NCBI GenBank assembly: GCA_944388935.1
Contig: CALXKK010000015.1
Span: 1-42,434, forward strand
Reading direction: 5' to 3'
DNA length: 42,434 nt
DNA from: an uncultured Clostridia bacterium
Lineage (GTDB): Bacteria > Bacillota > Clostridia > TANB77 > CAG-508
A model generated the notes under the pieces. The model was not told where the DNA came from. It saw only the letters and a program-made list of their open reading frames with translations, and made no database searches. Shown piece after piece: positions 9,881 to 19,366 of this stretch. Both the position numbers and the translations under genes were made by a program. Position 1 is the stretch's first letter. Every line of letters starts with the position of its first letter.

Positions 9881-9909
9881 TTGATTTTTACAAAATAATA
9901 TGATATAAG
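9881..9909 (+). promoter_or_regulatory. Promoter for the T-box/glyS transcript
   Basis: TTGATT (9881-9886), 17-base spacer, TATAAG (9904-9909), with a TG one base before the -10 (extended -10). The expected start, near 9916, lies just before the first T-box helix. Confidence 0.6.
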
Positions 9910-9924
9910 TATGTCAATAAAATA

Positions 9925-10117
9925 AGTGCGAGGAAAAAGAAAAAATATTTGTAAAGCTTAAAGAGAGTTAGTGGGTGGTGTAAACTAACAGCAAAAAAAT
10001 ATGGGGAGCTTTGGAGCACTATAAAAATTAAGAGGATAATTACGATTATCAATTAGGGTGGAACCGCGGAATATAACTTTCGTCCCTAGCTAATATGCTG
10101 GGTACGGAAGCTTTTTT
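9925..10117 (+). promoter_or_regulatory. Glycine T-box riboswitch leader with intrinsic terminator
   Basis: The leader senses uncharged tRNA-Gly and lets transcription into glyS continue only when glycine charging is low. Stem I closes with AGTGC (9925-9929) and GCACT (10016-10020). Its apical part is AGAGAG (9962-9967) then GTTAGT/ACTAAC (9967-9972/9984-9989). The hallmark T-box AGGGTGGAACCGCGG is at 10055-10069. The competing terminator pairs 10081-10090 with 10097-10106 (one mismatch), followed by six T at 10112-10117. Candidate specifiers are GGA at 10013-10015 or a glycine codon in the G run at 10003-10007; I cannot decide between them, but all encode glycine and fit the downstream gene. 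Confidence 0.93.
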
Positions 10118-10161
10118 AACCTTCTGATACCTGGTAAATAAAGTATTAGGAGGTTTTTATT

Positions 10162-11544
10162 ATGGTAGATTCAATGGACAAAATTGTAGCATTATGCAAG
10201 TCAAGAGGATATGTATATCCAGGATCAGAAATTTATGGAGGATTAGCAAATTCTTGGGATTATGGTCCTTTAGGAACTGAACTATTAAACAATATAAAAA
10301 ATGCATGGAGAAAGAAATTTATTCAGGAACAGCCAAATATTGTAGGCCTAGATGCAGCAATATTAATGAATCCAGAAACTTGGGTTGCTTCAGGACATGT
10401 TGGAGGATTCTCTGACCCACTTATTGATTGTAAAGAATGTAAAACAAGACACAGAGCAGATAAATTAATAGAAGAATGGGCTCACGAACAAGGAAAAGAT
10501 ATGATTGCAGATGGTATGAGTGATGAAGAATTAATGAATTTTATAAAAGAAAATAAAATACCTTGCCCAAACTGTGGAAAATCAAACTTTACAGATATTC
10601 GTAAATTTAATTTAATGTATAAAACATTCCAAGGTGTTACAGAAGATAAAACAGCAGAAATATATTTAAGACCAGAAACATGCCAAGGTATATTTGTAGA
10701 TTTTAAAAATGTTTTAAGAACATCTAGAAAGAAAATACCTATGGGAATTGCACAAATAGGAAAAGCATTTAGAAACGAAATAACTCCAGGGAACTTTATA
10801 TTTAGAACAAGAGAATTTGAACAAATGGAATTAGAATTCTTCTGTGTACCAGGAACAGATTTAGAGTGGCATAAATACTGGAAAGAATTCTGTGAAAATT
10901 GGTTATTAAGTTTAGGTATCAAGAAAGAAAATATTCGTCTAAGAGATCACTCTAAAGAAGAATTAGTATTCTATAGCAAAGCAACAACAGATATAGAATT
11001 TGCATTCCCATTTGGATGGGGAGAATTATGGGGAATTGCTGATAGAACAGATTATGATTTAAAACAACATATGGAACATTCAAAACAAGATTTAACATAT
11101 CTAGACCCAGAAACAAAGGAAAAATATATACCATATGTAATAGAGCCATCACTAGGAGTAGGTAGAGTATTCCTTGCATTTCTATGCAACGCATACGAAG
11201 AAGAAAAACTAGATGACGGAGATACAAGAGTAGTACTACATTTACATCCAGCATTAGCTCCATACAAAGTAGCAGTTCTTCCACTATCTAAAAAACTTTC
11301 AGAAAAATCAACAGAAGTTTATCAAAAATTATCTAAGAAATTTATGTGCGATTATGACGAAGCTGGAAGTATTGGAAAGAGATATAGAAGAGAAGATGAA
11401 ATAGGAACACCATATTGTGTAACAATTGATTTTGATACATTGGAGGACAATTGTGTAACAATAAGGGATAGGGACACAATGGAACAAGTAAGAGTAAATA
11501 TTGATGAACTAGAAAATTGGATAGCAGAAAAAATAGAATTTTAG
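10162..11544 (+). CDS. glyS: Glycine-tRNA ligase, single-chain dimeric type
   Basis: Charges tRNA-Gly. The 460-residue class II synthetase is of the eukaryote-like homodimeric (GlyQS) type rather than the two-subunit bacterial form. Seen: N-terminal [16 protein letters not shown] and SWDYGPLG; a Cys pair CKEC and a later CPNC that may bind zinc; motif 2 [19 protein letters not shown]; motif 3 [12 protein letters not shown]; and a C-terminal anticodon-binding domain with VAVLPLSKK and [23 protein letters not shown] lies seven bases before the ATG. Expression is controlled by the glycine T-box directly upstream. A terminator follows at about 11624. Confidence 0.97.
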   Translation: MVDSMDKIVALCKSRGYVYPGSEIYGGLANSWDYGPLGTELLNNIKNAWRKKFIQEQPNIVGLDAAILMNPETWVASGHVGGFSDPLIDCKECKTRHRADKLIEEWAHEQGKDMIADGMSDEELMNFIKENKIPCPNCGKSNFTDIRKFNLMYKTFQGVTEDKTAEIYLRPETCQGIFVDFKNVLRTSRKKIPMGIAQIGKAFRNEITPGNFIFRTREFEQMELEFFCVPGTDLEWHKYWKEFCENWLLSLGIKKENIRLRDHSKEELVFYSKATTDIEFAFPFGWGELWGIADRTDYDLKQHMEHSKQDLTYLDPETKEKYIPYVIEPSLGVGRVFLAFLCNAYEEEKLDDGDTRVVLHLHPALAPYKVAVLPLSKKLSEKSTEVYQKLSKKFMCDYDEAGSIGKRYRREDEIGTPYCVTIDFDTLEDNCVTIRDRDTMEQVRVNIDELENWIAEKIEF

Positions 11545-11623
11545 GGATTAAGGAACAAGTATAGAAATTCGGTTTAATTCGAAATTTTAGAAACTTAAGG
11601 AACACTCCTAGAAATATGATTAA

Positions 11624-11673
11624 AAAAGACATTCATTAAGTAAAAATACTTTTATGAATGTCTTTTACTTTTT
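11624..11673 (+). terminator. Intrinsic terminator after glyS
   Basis: AAAAGACATTCAT (11624-11636) pairs with ATGAATGTCTTTT (11654-11666). The loop can form an inner AAGTA/TACTT helix, and a T-rich tract follows. Confidence 0.85.
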
Positions 11674-11745
11674 CTTTAATTATGATAAGATTTTTATATA
11701 AAATAAATAGAGGACGAGTTTATACCAAAGAGGGTGTAGTATATT

Positions 11746-11931
11746 ATGGAAACAGGGTTGATAGTAAAAAAAGAAAGTAAATTCGATAAAATTTTTAAAA
11801 TTCTTAATAAAATATTTTTTAAAGAAGCATATTATTTAGAAAATGAAATGGATGAGTTATTTAGAACAAAGACCGTAAATGTTTCTAAAATAGTTATACC
11901 AAGAGAAATAGGTAAAGGTCATAATGTATAA
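11746..11931 (+). CDS. Small hypothetical protein
   Basis: A 61-residue ORF not matched to a known family. It starts at ATG behind a GAGGGTG site, after the glyS terminator and before the ppdK promoter, so it is monocistronic. The product is basic at the N-terminus (VKKESKFDKIFKILNKIFFK), can form an amphipathic helix of alternating Phe/Ile and Lys, and ends with VSKIVIPREIGKGHNV. It has no signal peptide or membrane segment. The good ribosome-binding site and isolated position support a real gene; coding-potential support is limited by its length. Confidence 0.6.
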   Translation: METGLIVKKESKFDKIFKILNKIFFKEAYYLENEMDELFRTKTVNVSKIVIPREIGKGHNV

Positions 11932-11972
11932 AAATAAGCCCTCAAATCCCTGTTAAAAATATGCCAAAAATA

Positions 11973-12001
11973 TTTACGAAAAATATTAGTTGATATATAA
12001 T
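11973..12001 (+). promoter_or_regulatory. Promoter for ppdK
   Basis: TTTACG (11973-11978), 17-base spacer, perfect TATAAT (11996-12001). It lies 43 bases ahead of the ppdK start, leaving a short leader that carries an AAAGGAG ribosome-binding site. Confidence 0.75.
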
Positions 12002-12044
12002 ATTGGTATGAAAACCGATTCAAAAGATAAAGGAGCGAAGTTAC

Positions 12045-14681
12045 ATGGAAGAAAAAGATAAGAAGTATGTGTACTTATTCGAAGAAGGAAATGCAAAAAT
12101 GAAGGATATTCTTGGAGGTAAAGGAGCAAATTTGGCAGAAATGACGAATTTAGGATTGCCAATACCACAAGGTTTTACAATATCTGCAGAATGCTGTAAT
12201 AAATATTACGAAGATGGAGAGAAAATATCTGATGATGTAATAAAACAAATAGATGTAGCCTTAGCTAGATTAGAAGATATGAGCGGAAAAAAATTAGGTG
12301 ATGCCCAAAAACCTTTATTAGTTTCAGTTCGTTCTGGAGCTAGAGTTTCTATGCCTGGAATGATGGATACAATATTAAATTTGGGAATTAATGATGAAAC
12401 TGTAAAAACATTAGCGGCAAAAAATAGAAGATTTGCTTATGATAGTTATAGAAGATTTATTCAAATGTATAGTGATGTTGTAAAAGGCATTCCAAATAGT
12501 ATTTATGAAAAAGCAATAGACACTAAGAAAATGCAAAGAGGTCTAAAGCAAGACATAGACATGGATGCAAACGACTTAGAAGACTTAGTAAAAGTTTTTA
12601 AAGGAATATATTACGAACAAACTGGTTCTGCTTTTCCACAAGATGTAAAGGCGTTGCTATTAGAATGTATAGAAGCAGTTTTTAAATCATGGAATAATGC
12701 AAGAGCTATAACATATAGAAGATTAAATGATATACCTGGAGATTGGGGAACAGCTGTAAACGTTCAAATGATGGTATTTGGAAATATGGGAGATGATTGC
12801 GGAACAGGAGTTGCTTTCTCTAGAAACCCAGCAACAGGAGAAAATAAAATATATGGTGAGTTTCTTATGAATGCTCAAGGAGAAGATGTAGTTGCAGGAA
12901 TAAGAACACCAATGACAATAGACAAATTAGCCGAAATAAATCCAGATGTTTATAGCGAATTTGTAAGAAGCGCTAAAAAACTAGAAAAACATTATAGAGA
13001 TATGCAAGATTTGGAATTTACAATAGAGCACGGAAGTTTATATATCTTGCAAACAAGAAATGGTAAAAGAACTGCACAAGCAGCTTTGCAAGTAGCAGTT
13101 GATATGGTAAGAGAAGGTTTAATAGACGAAAGAGAAGCAGTATTAAGAGTAGAGCCAAAACAATTAGAGCAATTATTACATCCTAATTTTGACCAAGAAA
13201 AATTAAAACTTGCAAGACAAATAACACAAGGATTAGCAGCCTCACCAGGAGCTGCTACAGGAAAGGTTGTATTTAGTGCCCAAAGAGCTATGCAACTACA
13301 CGAAGAGGGAGAAAAAGAATTAATTTTAGTACGTTTAGAAACATCTCCAGAAGACATTGATGGAATGACAGTCTGCAAAGGAATATTAACAGTAAGAGGT
13401 GGAATGACATCACATGCAGCAGTTGTTGCAAGAGGTATGGGAACATGCTGCGTAGCAGGATGCTCAGATTTAATTGTAAACGAAGAAGAGAAATATTTTG
13501 AATTACCAGATGGTTCAGAATATGTAGAAGGAGATTATATTTCTCTAGATGGTTCAACTGGAAACGTTTATGATGGAAAAATAGATACTGTTCCTGCAAC
13601 TATTTCTGGAAATTTTGCAGAACTTATGAACTGGGCTGACCAATATAGAAAACTAAAAGTAAAAGCAAATGCAGATACGCCAAAAGACGCAAAACAAGCA
13701 TATGAATTTGGTGCAGAAGGAATAGGACTTTGCAGAACAGAGCATATGTTCTTTGCTCCAGATAGAATAAAAGCAATAAGAGAAATGATTCTTGCAGATA
13801 ATCTGGAACAAAGAAAGGTAGCTTTAGATAAATTATTACCTATGCAAAGGTCAGATTTTGAAGGATTATATAAAGCAATGAATGGATATACAGTAACAAT
13901 AAGATTACTAGATCCACCATTACATGAATTTTTGCCAAAAAAAGATAACGAGATACGTGATTTAGCTAAAGAAATGGATATACCAGAAGAAAAAATAAGA
14001 GATACAATACAAAAATTACATGAATTTAACCCAATGATGGGATTTAGAGGTTGTAGATTGGATGTAAAATATCCAGAGATTGCACAAATGCAAACTAGAG
14101 CTATAATAGAAGCTGCAATTAATGTTAACAAAGAGGGAATGAATGTAATACCAGAAATAATGGTTCCATTAATTGGAGAATATAAAGAAATGAAACATGT
14201 AAAATCAATTGTAACAGAAACAGCCGACGAAGTTATAAAAGATGCTGGTATAGAAATGAGATATCACGTAGGAACAATGATAGAAATTCCAAGAGCAGCA
14301 TTAACTGCAGATGAAATCGCAAAAGAAGCAGAATTTTTCTCATTTGGAACAAATGATTTAACACAAATGACATTTGGATTTAGTCGTGATGATGCTAGTA
14401 AATTCTTAAATGAATATTATTCTAAAAATATTTACGACTTTGACCCATTCGCAACAATAGATAAAAAGGGTGTAGGCAAATTAATGAAGATGGCTGTAGA
14501 GCTAGGAAGAAAAACAAGACCGGACTTAAAAGTAGGAATTTGTGGAGAGCATGGCGGAAATCCAGCTTCTGTAGAATTTTGTAATTCGATCGGACTAGAT
14601 TATGTGTCTTGTTCACCATATAGAGTTCCAATTGCAAAACTTGCAGCAGCACAAGCAGCAATAAATGAAGAAGAAAAATAA
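12045..14681 (+). CDS. ppdK: Pyruvate, phosphate dikinase
   Basis: Interconverts pyruvate, ATP and phosphate with phosphoenolpyruvate, AMP and diphosphate. In fermentative Clostridia it can act as a PPi-linked alternative to pyruvate kinase. The 878 residues are full length: an N-terminal ATP-grasp part (FEEGNAKMKDILGGKGANLAEM, then SVRSGARVSMPGMMDT); the swivelling phosphohistidine domain GGMTSHAAVVARGMG with His457; and a C-terminal TIM barrel with GIGLCRTEHMF, FSFGTNDLTQMTFG and the catalytic-Cys loop VGICGEHGGNP. It has its own promoter, with glycolytic genes some 12 kb downstream. A hairpin follows at 14698. Confidence 0.97.
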   Translation: MEEKDKKYVYLFEEGNAKMKDILGGKGANLAEMTNLGLPIPQGFTISAECCNKYYEDGEKISDDVIKQIDVALARLEDMSGKKLGDAQKPLLVSVRSGARVSMPGMMDTILNLGINDETVKTLAAKNRRFAYDSYRRFIQMYSDVVKGIPNSIYEKAIDTKKMQRGLKQDIDMDANDLEDLVKVFKGIYYEQTGSAFPQDVKALLLECIEAVFKSWNNARAITYRRLNDIPGDWGTAVNVQMMVFGNMGDDCGTGVAFSRNPATGENKIYGEFLMNAQGEDVVAGIRTPMTIDKLAEINPDVYSEFVRSAKKLEKHYRDMQDLEFTIEHGSLYILQTRNGKRTAQAALQVAVDMVREGLIDEREAVLRVEPKQLEQLLHPNFDQEKLKLARQITQGLAASPGAATGKVVFSAQRAMQLHEEGEKELILVRLETSPEDIDGMTVCKGILTVRGGMTSHAAVVARGMGTCCVAGCSDLIVNEEEKYFELPDGSEYVEGDYISLDGSTGNVYDGKIDTVPATISGNFAELMNWADQYRKLKVKANADTPKDAKQAYEFGAEGIGLCRTEHMFFAPDRIKAIREMILADNLEQRKVALDKLLPMQRSDFEGLYKAMNGYTVTIRLLDPPLHEFLPKKDNEIRDLAKEMDIPEEKIRDTIQKLHEFNPMMGFRGCRLDVKYPEIAQMQTRAIIEAAINVNKEGMNVIPEIMVPLIGEYKEMKHVKSIVTETADEVIKDAGIEMRYHVGTMIEIPRAALTADEIAKEAEFFSFGTNDLTQMTFGFSRDDASKFLNEYYSKNIYDFDPFATIDKKGVGKLMKMAVELGRKTRPDLKVGICGEHGGNPASVEFCNSIGLDYVSCSPYRVPIAKLAAAQAAINEEEK

Positions 14682-14697
14682 AAATTAAAAGAAAAAG

Positions 14698-14737
14698 GCT
14701 AAAACATGAGTACATAAATACGCATGTTTTAGCAATT
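14698..14737 (+). terminator. Hairpin after ppdK, weak terminator
   Basis: GCTAAAACATG (14698-14708) pairs perfectly with CATGTTTTAGC (14723-14733), followed by AATTTT. The T tract is short, so read-through into the next gene 17 bases on is likely. Confidence 0.55.
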
Positions 14738-14750
14738 TTAGGAGTAAGAA

Positions 14751-17255
14751 ATGGAATTAGATAATATACAGGAAGAATTGAATAGAAATCCAGATATTCA
14801 GCCAAAAATAAAATCGATGGTTAAAGAAGTTTTTTCTGATATGTATCAATATCTTGGTGAAAGAGGATTTAAAAAGTGGTTATTAGATAATCGCTTTAAT
14901 TCTGTTGCAAGAAGAGTAATAGTTAGAGTTTTAACTGCAGAAAAAGATGAGTTTTTGCAAGGTCATCCTAATACTGCAGGATATCATATTATTGAATATG
15001 ATAAATATACTGGAGAACCTAAAAATAAAATAGTTTTAAAAAGAAAAATTGGAGATAACAAACATGTTTTAGCACATGAAACGTTCCATGCTTTTGTAGA
15101 TGGGTTAGGAAAGTTTGAGCCTTTCATAGGAGAAGGTATTACAGAATATTTAACACTTTCAATGTATGGAGGTTCAAATTATGCATATAGGAAGAATGTG
15201 CAGGTGGTTGACTTATTAGCTGCAATGTATGGGGATAGAATTTTTAAATATTATTTTACAAAACAAGGATATGCATTTTTTGGCGATTTAGAAAAAGAAA
15301 TAAGTGGAAAATCACAATCTTTTATGTATAAAAATGATAGTGAAATTATGACTAAATTAGCTTCTTTTCATGAAGTATATTATTATAGAAGTGGTAGTGA
15401 TAAAGAAGGTAATGAGGGAAAAAATAATGCAGAAGAGCTAAAAAAGGCTAATCAAGATTTTAGGGATGCACTTGATGCTTTATTAAGGAATTATTATTTA
15501 TATAAAAAAGATCAAATAAGTAAATTTAGATATATCCATAACGGACAGGTGGATTTTGATGAATTTATTAAAGATAGCATAAGAGTTTATTATGCATATA
15601 ATGGCATAGATGGAAGAGGAACTAATGAATATATAAATAGCATTAATGAAGAATTAACAAAACAACTTATAGATAATAGCCATTTATTAGTTGGATTAGA
15701 TGAGGACATTCAGGCTAAGGTAAAAGAAAGTATTAAGGGTAGAATATTACAAGAAATTGCATTAAAAGGCTTTAAATATGAAAGAAGTGGACAGCTTCCA
15801 GATGTAATTATTGACCAACAAGAAGAACCATTTAGAACACTTAATGCAAATGCAAAAGAAAAATTAATGCAAAGATTTGTTATAGATAAAGATGATAATA
15901 ATTTATGTAATAAGATAGAAGTAATAAATAATATTGCTTTGGCCACAGGTATGAGTCAAGAAGAGATAGATGATGCAATAAAAAGAGCTAATACTGATCG
16001 TATTTCTTGTGACTCAAAAGAAATCCAAGGAATAGTAGATAGATATAGCACAGCATATAGAGGACTTCAAGCTGTAAGTCTTGAGGCAGATGAAAATATA
16101 GAAAATAGAAAATACATTCCAATGAGTTTTGAATGTTTATCACAGTCTAGAGCATATTTAGAAGTTACAGATGAGAGCAAATTTGCGATATTACTTGCAG
16201 ACAGAAATACTGGAAAAGTTGACAGAGTAAAGCTTGATAAGTATGGAGGGATATTTCCAGAAGAAGGAATAGTCGTTAGATTATGCAATAATAAAGATAA
16301 AGATGAATATGAAAAACTTCCTGCAGATGTTAGAGATTCAGATAATGTATTCCAAGTATATAATATGCAAAGTAAAGAATCATCTTATATTGGATTACCA
16401 GAAGATTTTGCAGGTCAAGGTATTCATCCAGAAAAAATTACAGTTTCTAAAGGAGATACATCAAGAAGAGTTTGGAGTATTTCAGGGGTTAAAGAAGATG
16501 TATTAAGTGGAATAGTTTTGGATGATTTGTCTGCAAAAATTGAAGATGGAAAATATTCATCTAATAAATTTGGTAGAAGCGAAGGAGAAAGAGAGGATTT
16601 TAACCCTAGATATATTTACTACGATAATTTTGTAGAAGACTATGTTGCACAAATAAAGACTTTTGGATTAGAAGAAACATATAATAGAGATAAGTTAAAT
16701 GATTTATCTGGAGATTTAATTGATAGAACTTTTGAAATAGATAAATTACCGGAAACTAAGCCTGGACAAAAAAATGAAAGTATAAAATTTTTATATAGTT
16801 CTAAAAGATACAAATTAATAGACGAAATAGCGGAATTTGCCTCAGCAAAAATGCAAGATAAAGATGAAGAGACTATTATGGGAATGAGAGGAGAAATAAA
16901 TAGGACAATTTTTGACATAAATCAGGGAGTTAAAGCATTAGTTCAAGATAGGTCATCAACACAAGGAAAGCAAAAACAAACTCCTAATTCTGAAGAAATA
17001 GGTTATACTATTTCAGAGCAAACTGAACCAGTTCAATCACAAATGTTAGAGCAACAAGGAAAAAATAAGAGTCAACCAGTACAAAGTGAAGCGGAAGCAA
17101 GAGACTCAGAATACTCTGGAATTTTACAAAGTGCTATAAGGGCAACAGAAAAAAGAACAAGAAATGGTGTAATACAAACACAAATACAAGAAATGGCTAG
17201 AATTAAAAGTGATACAAGAGAAAATGTTAGTACAAGTTTAGAGGATAGAGAATAA
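14751..17255 (+). CDS. Predicted cytoplasmic gluzincin-like metalloprotease, paralogue 1
   Basis: Family not recognised. The 834-residue protein has HETFH (His109, Glu110, His113) followed fifteen residues later by GEGITE (Glu128, Glu132), the spacing of a gluzincin zinc site with ExxxE. No signal peptide or membrane helix is visible. A helical segment (about 225-420) contains QLIDNSHLLVGLDED and ATGMSQEEIDDAI. A beta-rich segment (about 450-580) has AYLEVTDESKFAILLAD. An insertion of about 200 residues, absent from the next gene, precedes a Gln/Ser/Glu-rich linker and a tail at about 791-834 starting ILQSAIRATEKRTR. An AGGAG site lies ahead of the ATG. Proteolytic activity is inference; the paralogy with the next gene is plain. 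Confidence 0.72.
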   Translation: MELDNIQEELNRNPDIQPKIKSMVKEVFSDMYQYLGERGFKKWLLDNRFNSVARRVIVRVLTAEKDEFLQGHPNTAGYHIIEYDKYTGEPKNKIVLKRKIGDNKHVLAHETFHAFVDGLGKFEPFIGEGITEYLTLSMYGGSNYAYRKNVQVVDLLAAMYGDRIFKYYFTKQGYAFFGDLEKEISGKSQSFMYKNDSEIMTKLASFHEVYYYRSGSDKEGNEGKNNAEELKKANQDFRDALDALLRNYYLYKKDQISKFRYIHNGQVDFDEFIKDSIRVYYAYNGIDGRGTNEYINSINEELTKQLIDNSHLLVGLDEDIQAKVKESIKGRILQEIALKGFKYERSGQLPDVIIDQQEEPFRTLNANAKEKLMQRFVIDKDDNNLCNKIEVINNIALATGMSQEEIDDAIKRANTDRISCDSKEIQGIVDRYSTAYRGLQAVSLEADENIENRKYIPMSFECLSQSRAYLEVTDESKFAILLADRNTGKVDRVKLDKYGGIFPEEGIVVRLCNNKDKDEYEKLPADVRDSDNVFQVYNMQSKESSYIGLPEDFAGQGIHPEKITVSKGDTSRRVWSISGVKEDVLSGIVLDDLSAKIEDGKYSSNKFGRSEGEREDFNPRYIYYDNFVEDYVAQIKTFGLEETYNRDKLNDLSGDLIDRTFEIDKLPETKPGQKNESIKFLYSSKRYKLIDEIAEFASAKMQDKDEETIMGMRGEINRTIFDINQGVKALVQDRSSTQGKQKQTPNSEEIGYTISEQTEPVQSQMLEQQGKNKSQPVQSEAEARDSEYSGILQSAIRATEKRTRNGVIQTQIQEMARIKSDTRENVSTSLEDRE

Positions 17256-17297
17256 AAATAGAAGTATTATTTAATATTCAAGGATTATGGGGGAAGA

Positions 17298-19265
17298 ATG
17301 AGTTTAGAAAAAGTAAAAAGAAATATAAAAGATAATCCAAATATTCCAAGAAAAATAAAAGAAATGGTTATATCAACTTTTTCGGATTTGTATGATTTTT
17401 TAGGAGAAAGAGGCTTAAAAAAGTGGTTGGTAGAGTCAAAATTAGATTCTATTTCTAGAAGATTAATAATTCGTATATTGTCTTCCAAAACAGATAAAAG
17501 TCTAAGAAAAAGACCGACCTCAGTTGGATATGAAAAAGATTTAAAAGATTTACCAAAAGATTATAGAAAAAAAATAGTTTTAAGAAAAAACATAGGGGAT
17601 AATAATAGGACATTAAGTCACGAATTAGTACATAGTTTAGGAGATGGATTTGGTGGCTTTAATATATTTATAGGAGAAGGAATTGCCGAATATATCTCTA
17701 AAACAATTTATCACAATAATTTATATGGATACACTGAAAATGTTGATGTTGTATCATTATTGATTGCAATGTATGGAGATAGGATTTTTAAATATTATTT
17801 TACGCAACGTGGTGACCAATTCTTTTATGAATTAGCATTAGGTGGAGATTTAGATTTGCAGGAAAAAGTTATGGATAATTTAAATATAATGGAAACTAGC
17901 CTAAGAAATTCCCATATTTTAAGAAATTATAATAAGCAGGCAGAAGGATTAGATCCTAATCAAGAGTTAAAAAAAGGGGTAGATGCAATTCTAGAAAATT
18001 ATTGGATATATAAATCAAATCAAATAAAAAGATTTAAATATATAAAAAATGGAAAAGTAGATTTTGATAGTTTTATAAAAGAAATGGTTGAAGTATACAA
18101 TTGCTATAGTACGTTAATTATGCATAATAGTATGATACAGGATTTAACACAAAATGGAATGGAATCTCCTAATGCATTTCATGGAAATATAGAAGAATTA
18201 TTAAAACATAATATGAGTTTGCAACATGTTGGAAGTATGTATGAATTACATCAAAATATGGATGACTTAATAGAACAACTAATAGAAAACAGTCATTTAT
18301 TAGTGGGATTAGATGAAGAAACTTGTGGAAAAGTAAAAAGTGTTATTTTGCAAGATGTATCGCAGGCAATAGGTAAAATGGCTGATACATATAAGTTTGA
18401 AAATGGAAATATACCAGATGAAATAATAAATCAACAAAATGAACCATACCGAAGTCTTAATGAAAATGCTAGAGAAAAATTATTAAAAAAATTTGTAGCA
18501 GATAGAGCGGAAGAAACTAGCTTGGCTGAAAGATTAGAAACAATTAGTGATATTGCAAGTGCAACCAATATGAGTCAAGAAGAAGTAGAAGAAGCAATAA
18601 ACGAAACTAGTACCAAACAACAATCTTTTAACCCAGAAATAATGATGAAGATTGCGCATAAATATAGTGTAGCTTTAGAAAACTTAAGAGCAATGGAAAT
18701 AAATATAGAAGAAGAAATGAAAAGGACAGCCTATGTTCAATTAGAATTGGATAGCATGCCAAGTACAATAGGATTTTTAGAAGTAAATACGGAGAATGGA
18801 CAAATTAATATGTTTTTGTTAGATAGTGCAACAGGTGAAATAAATAAGATATCATTAAATAAAACTGGGGAGTTCTTACCTGAAAAAGGAGCAATAGTTA
18901 GTGTTTGCATTAATAGAGATAATTTGCCAGAAAATTTAAAAAATAAGGATAAAGTATTTCGAGTTCAATCTATAGAAAGTGGACAATCAACTTATATAGG
19001 TATTCCAGACGACCTAATAAATCAGGGGGATGTATTCGATGAATTAGTAGTTATTAATGGGGATATGGTAACAGGTTATGTGTCTTTTAATGAAATGAAA
19101 GAAGAGTGCTTGGACGCAATTTCTAGAACAGGATTTTTGCAGAGTGCAATAAAAGCTACAGAACAATCAACAAGAACTGGCCAAATACAAGCACAAATGC
19201 AGATAATTGCCCAAAAAGAAGATACTACACAAAAAGGCGATAGTAAAAATTTAGAAAATAGATAA
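17298..19265 (+). CDS. Predicted cytoplasmic gluzincin-like metalloprotease, paralogue 2
   Basis: Shorter sister of the preceding gene, 655 residues, 42 bases downstream behind a GGGGGAAG site. The same N-terminal layout is seen: FSDLYDFLGERGLKKWL, HELVH (His108, Glu109, His112), then GEGIAE (Glu127, Glu131), then MYGDRIFKYYFTQRG. QLIENSHLLVGLDEE starts near 328 and ATNMSQEEVEEAI follows. A beta-rich part has IGFLEVNTENGQINMFLLD. It lacks the long insertion of paralogue 1, so the tail GFLQSAIKATEQSTRTG begins at about 612. No signal peptide is visible. Function is unknown; conserved zinc-site residues in both copies argue against either being a relic. Confidence 0.72.
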   Translation: MSLEKVKRNIKDNPNIPRKIKEMVISTFSDLYDFLGERGLKKWLVESKLDSISRRLIIRILSSKTDKSLRKRPTSVGYEKDLKDLPKDYRKKIVLRKNIGDNNRTLSHELVHSLGDGFGGFNIFIGEGIAEYISKTIYHNNLYGYTENVDVVSLLIAMYGDRIFKYYFTQRGDQFFYELALGGDLDLQEKVMDNLNIMETSLRNSHILRNYNKQAEGLDPNQELKKGVDAILENYWIYKSNQIKRFKYIKNGKVDFDSFIKEMVEVYNCYSTLIMHNSMIQDLTQNGMESPNAFHGNIEELLKHNMSLQHVGSMYELHQNMDDLIEQLIENSHLLVGLDEETCGKVKSVILQDVSQAIGKMADTYKFENGNIPDEIINQQNEPYRSLNENAREKLLKKFVADRAEETSLAERLETISDIASATNMSQEEVEEAINETSTKQQSFNPEIMMKIAHKYSVALENLRAMEINIEEEMKRTAYVQLELDSMPSTIGFLEVNTENGQINMFLLDSATGEINKISLNKTGEFLPEKGAIVSVCINRDNLPENLKNKDKVFRVQSIESGQSTYIGIPDDLINQGDVFDELVVINGDMVTGYVSFNEMKEECLDAISRTGFLQSAIKATEQSTRTGQIQAQMQIIAQKEDTTQKGDSKNLENR

Positions 19266-19282
19266 TTGTACAAAGCCAATAA

Positions 19283-19313
19283 AAATACAGGATAAATATG
19301 TATCCTGTATTTT
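19283..19313. terminator. Bidirectional terminator between convergent genes
   Basis: AAATACAGGATA (19283-19294) and TATCCTGTATTT (19301-19312) form a perfect 12-base stem with a six-base loop and T tracts on both strands. It separates the metalloprotease pair (+) from the Lon-like gene (-). Confidence 0.85.
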
Positions 19314-19366
19314 GCGTTATTGTTTTAATTTGTTAAACAGGGATTTTAAGGACTGTTCCCAAATTC

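Noticed and set aside
11941..11960. AAATCCCTGTT shared (inverted) with the spacer near 19336
   Set aside because: Only eleven bases match and the flanks differ; this is expected by chance in A/T-rich DNA of this length.
13568..14131. 187-residue minus-strand open frame inside ppdK
   Set aside because: Lies wholly opposite conserved PPDK barrel motifs and has no ribosome-binding site of its own.
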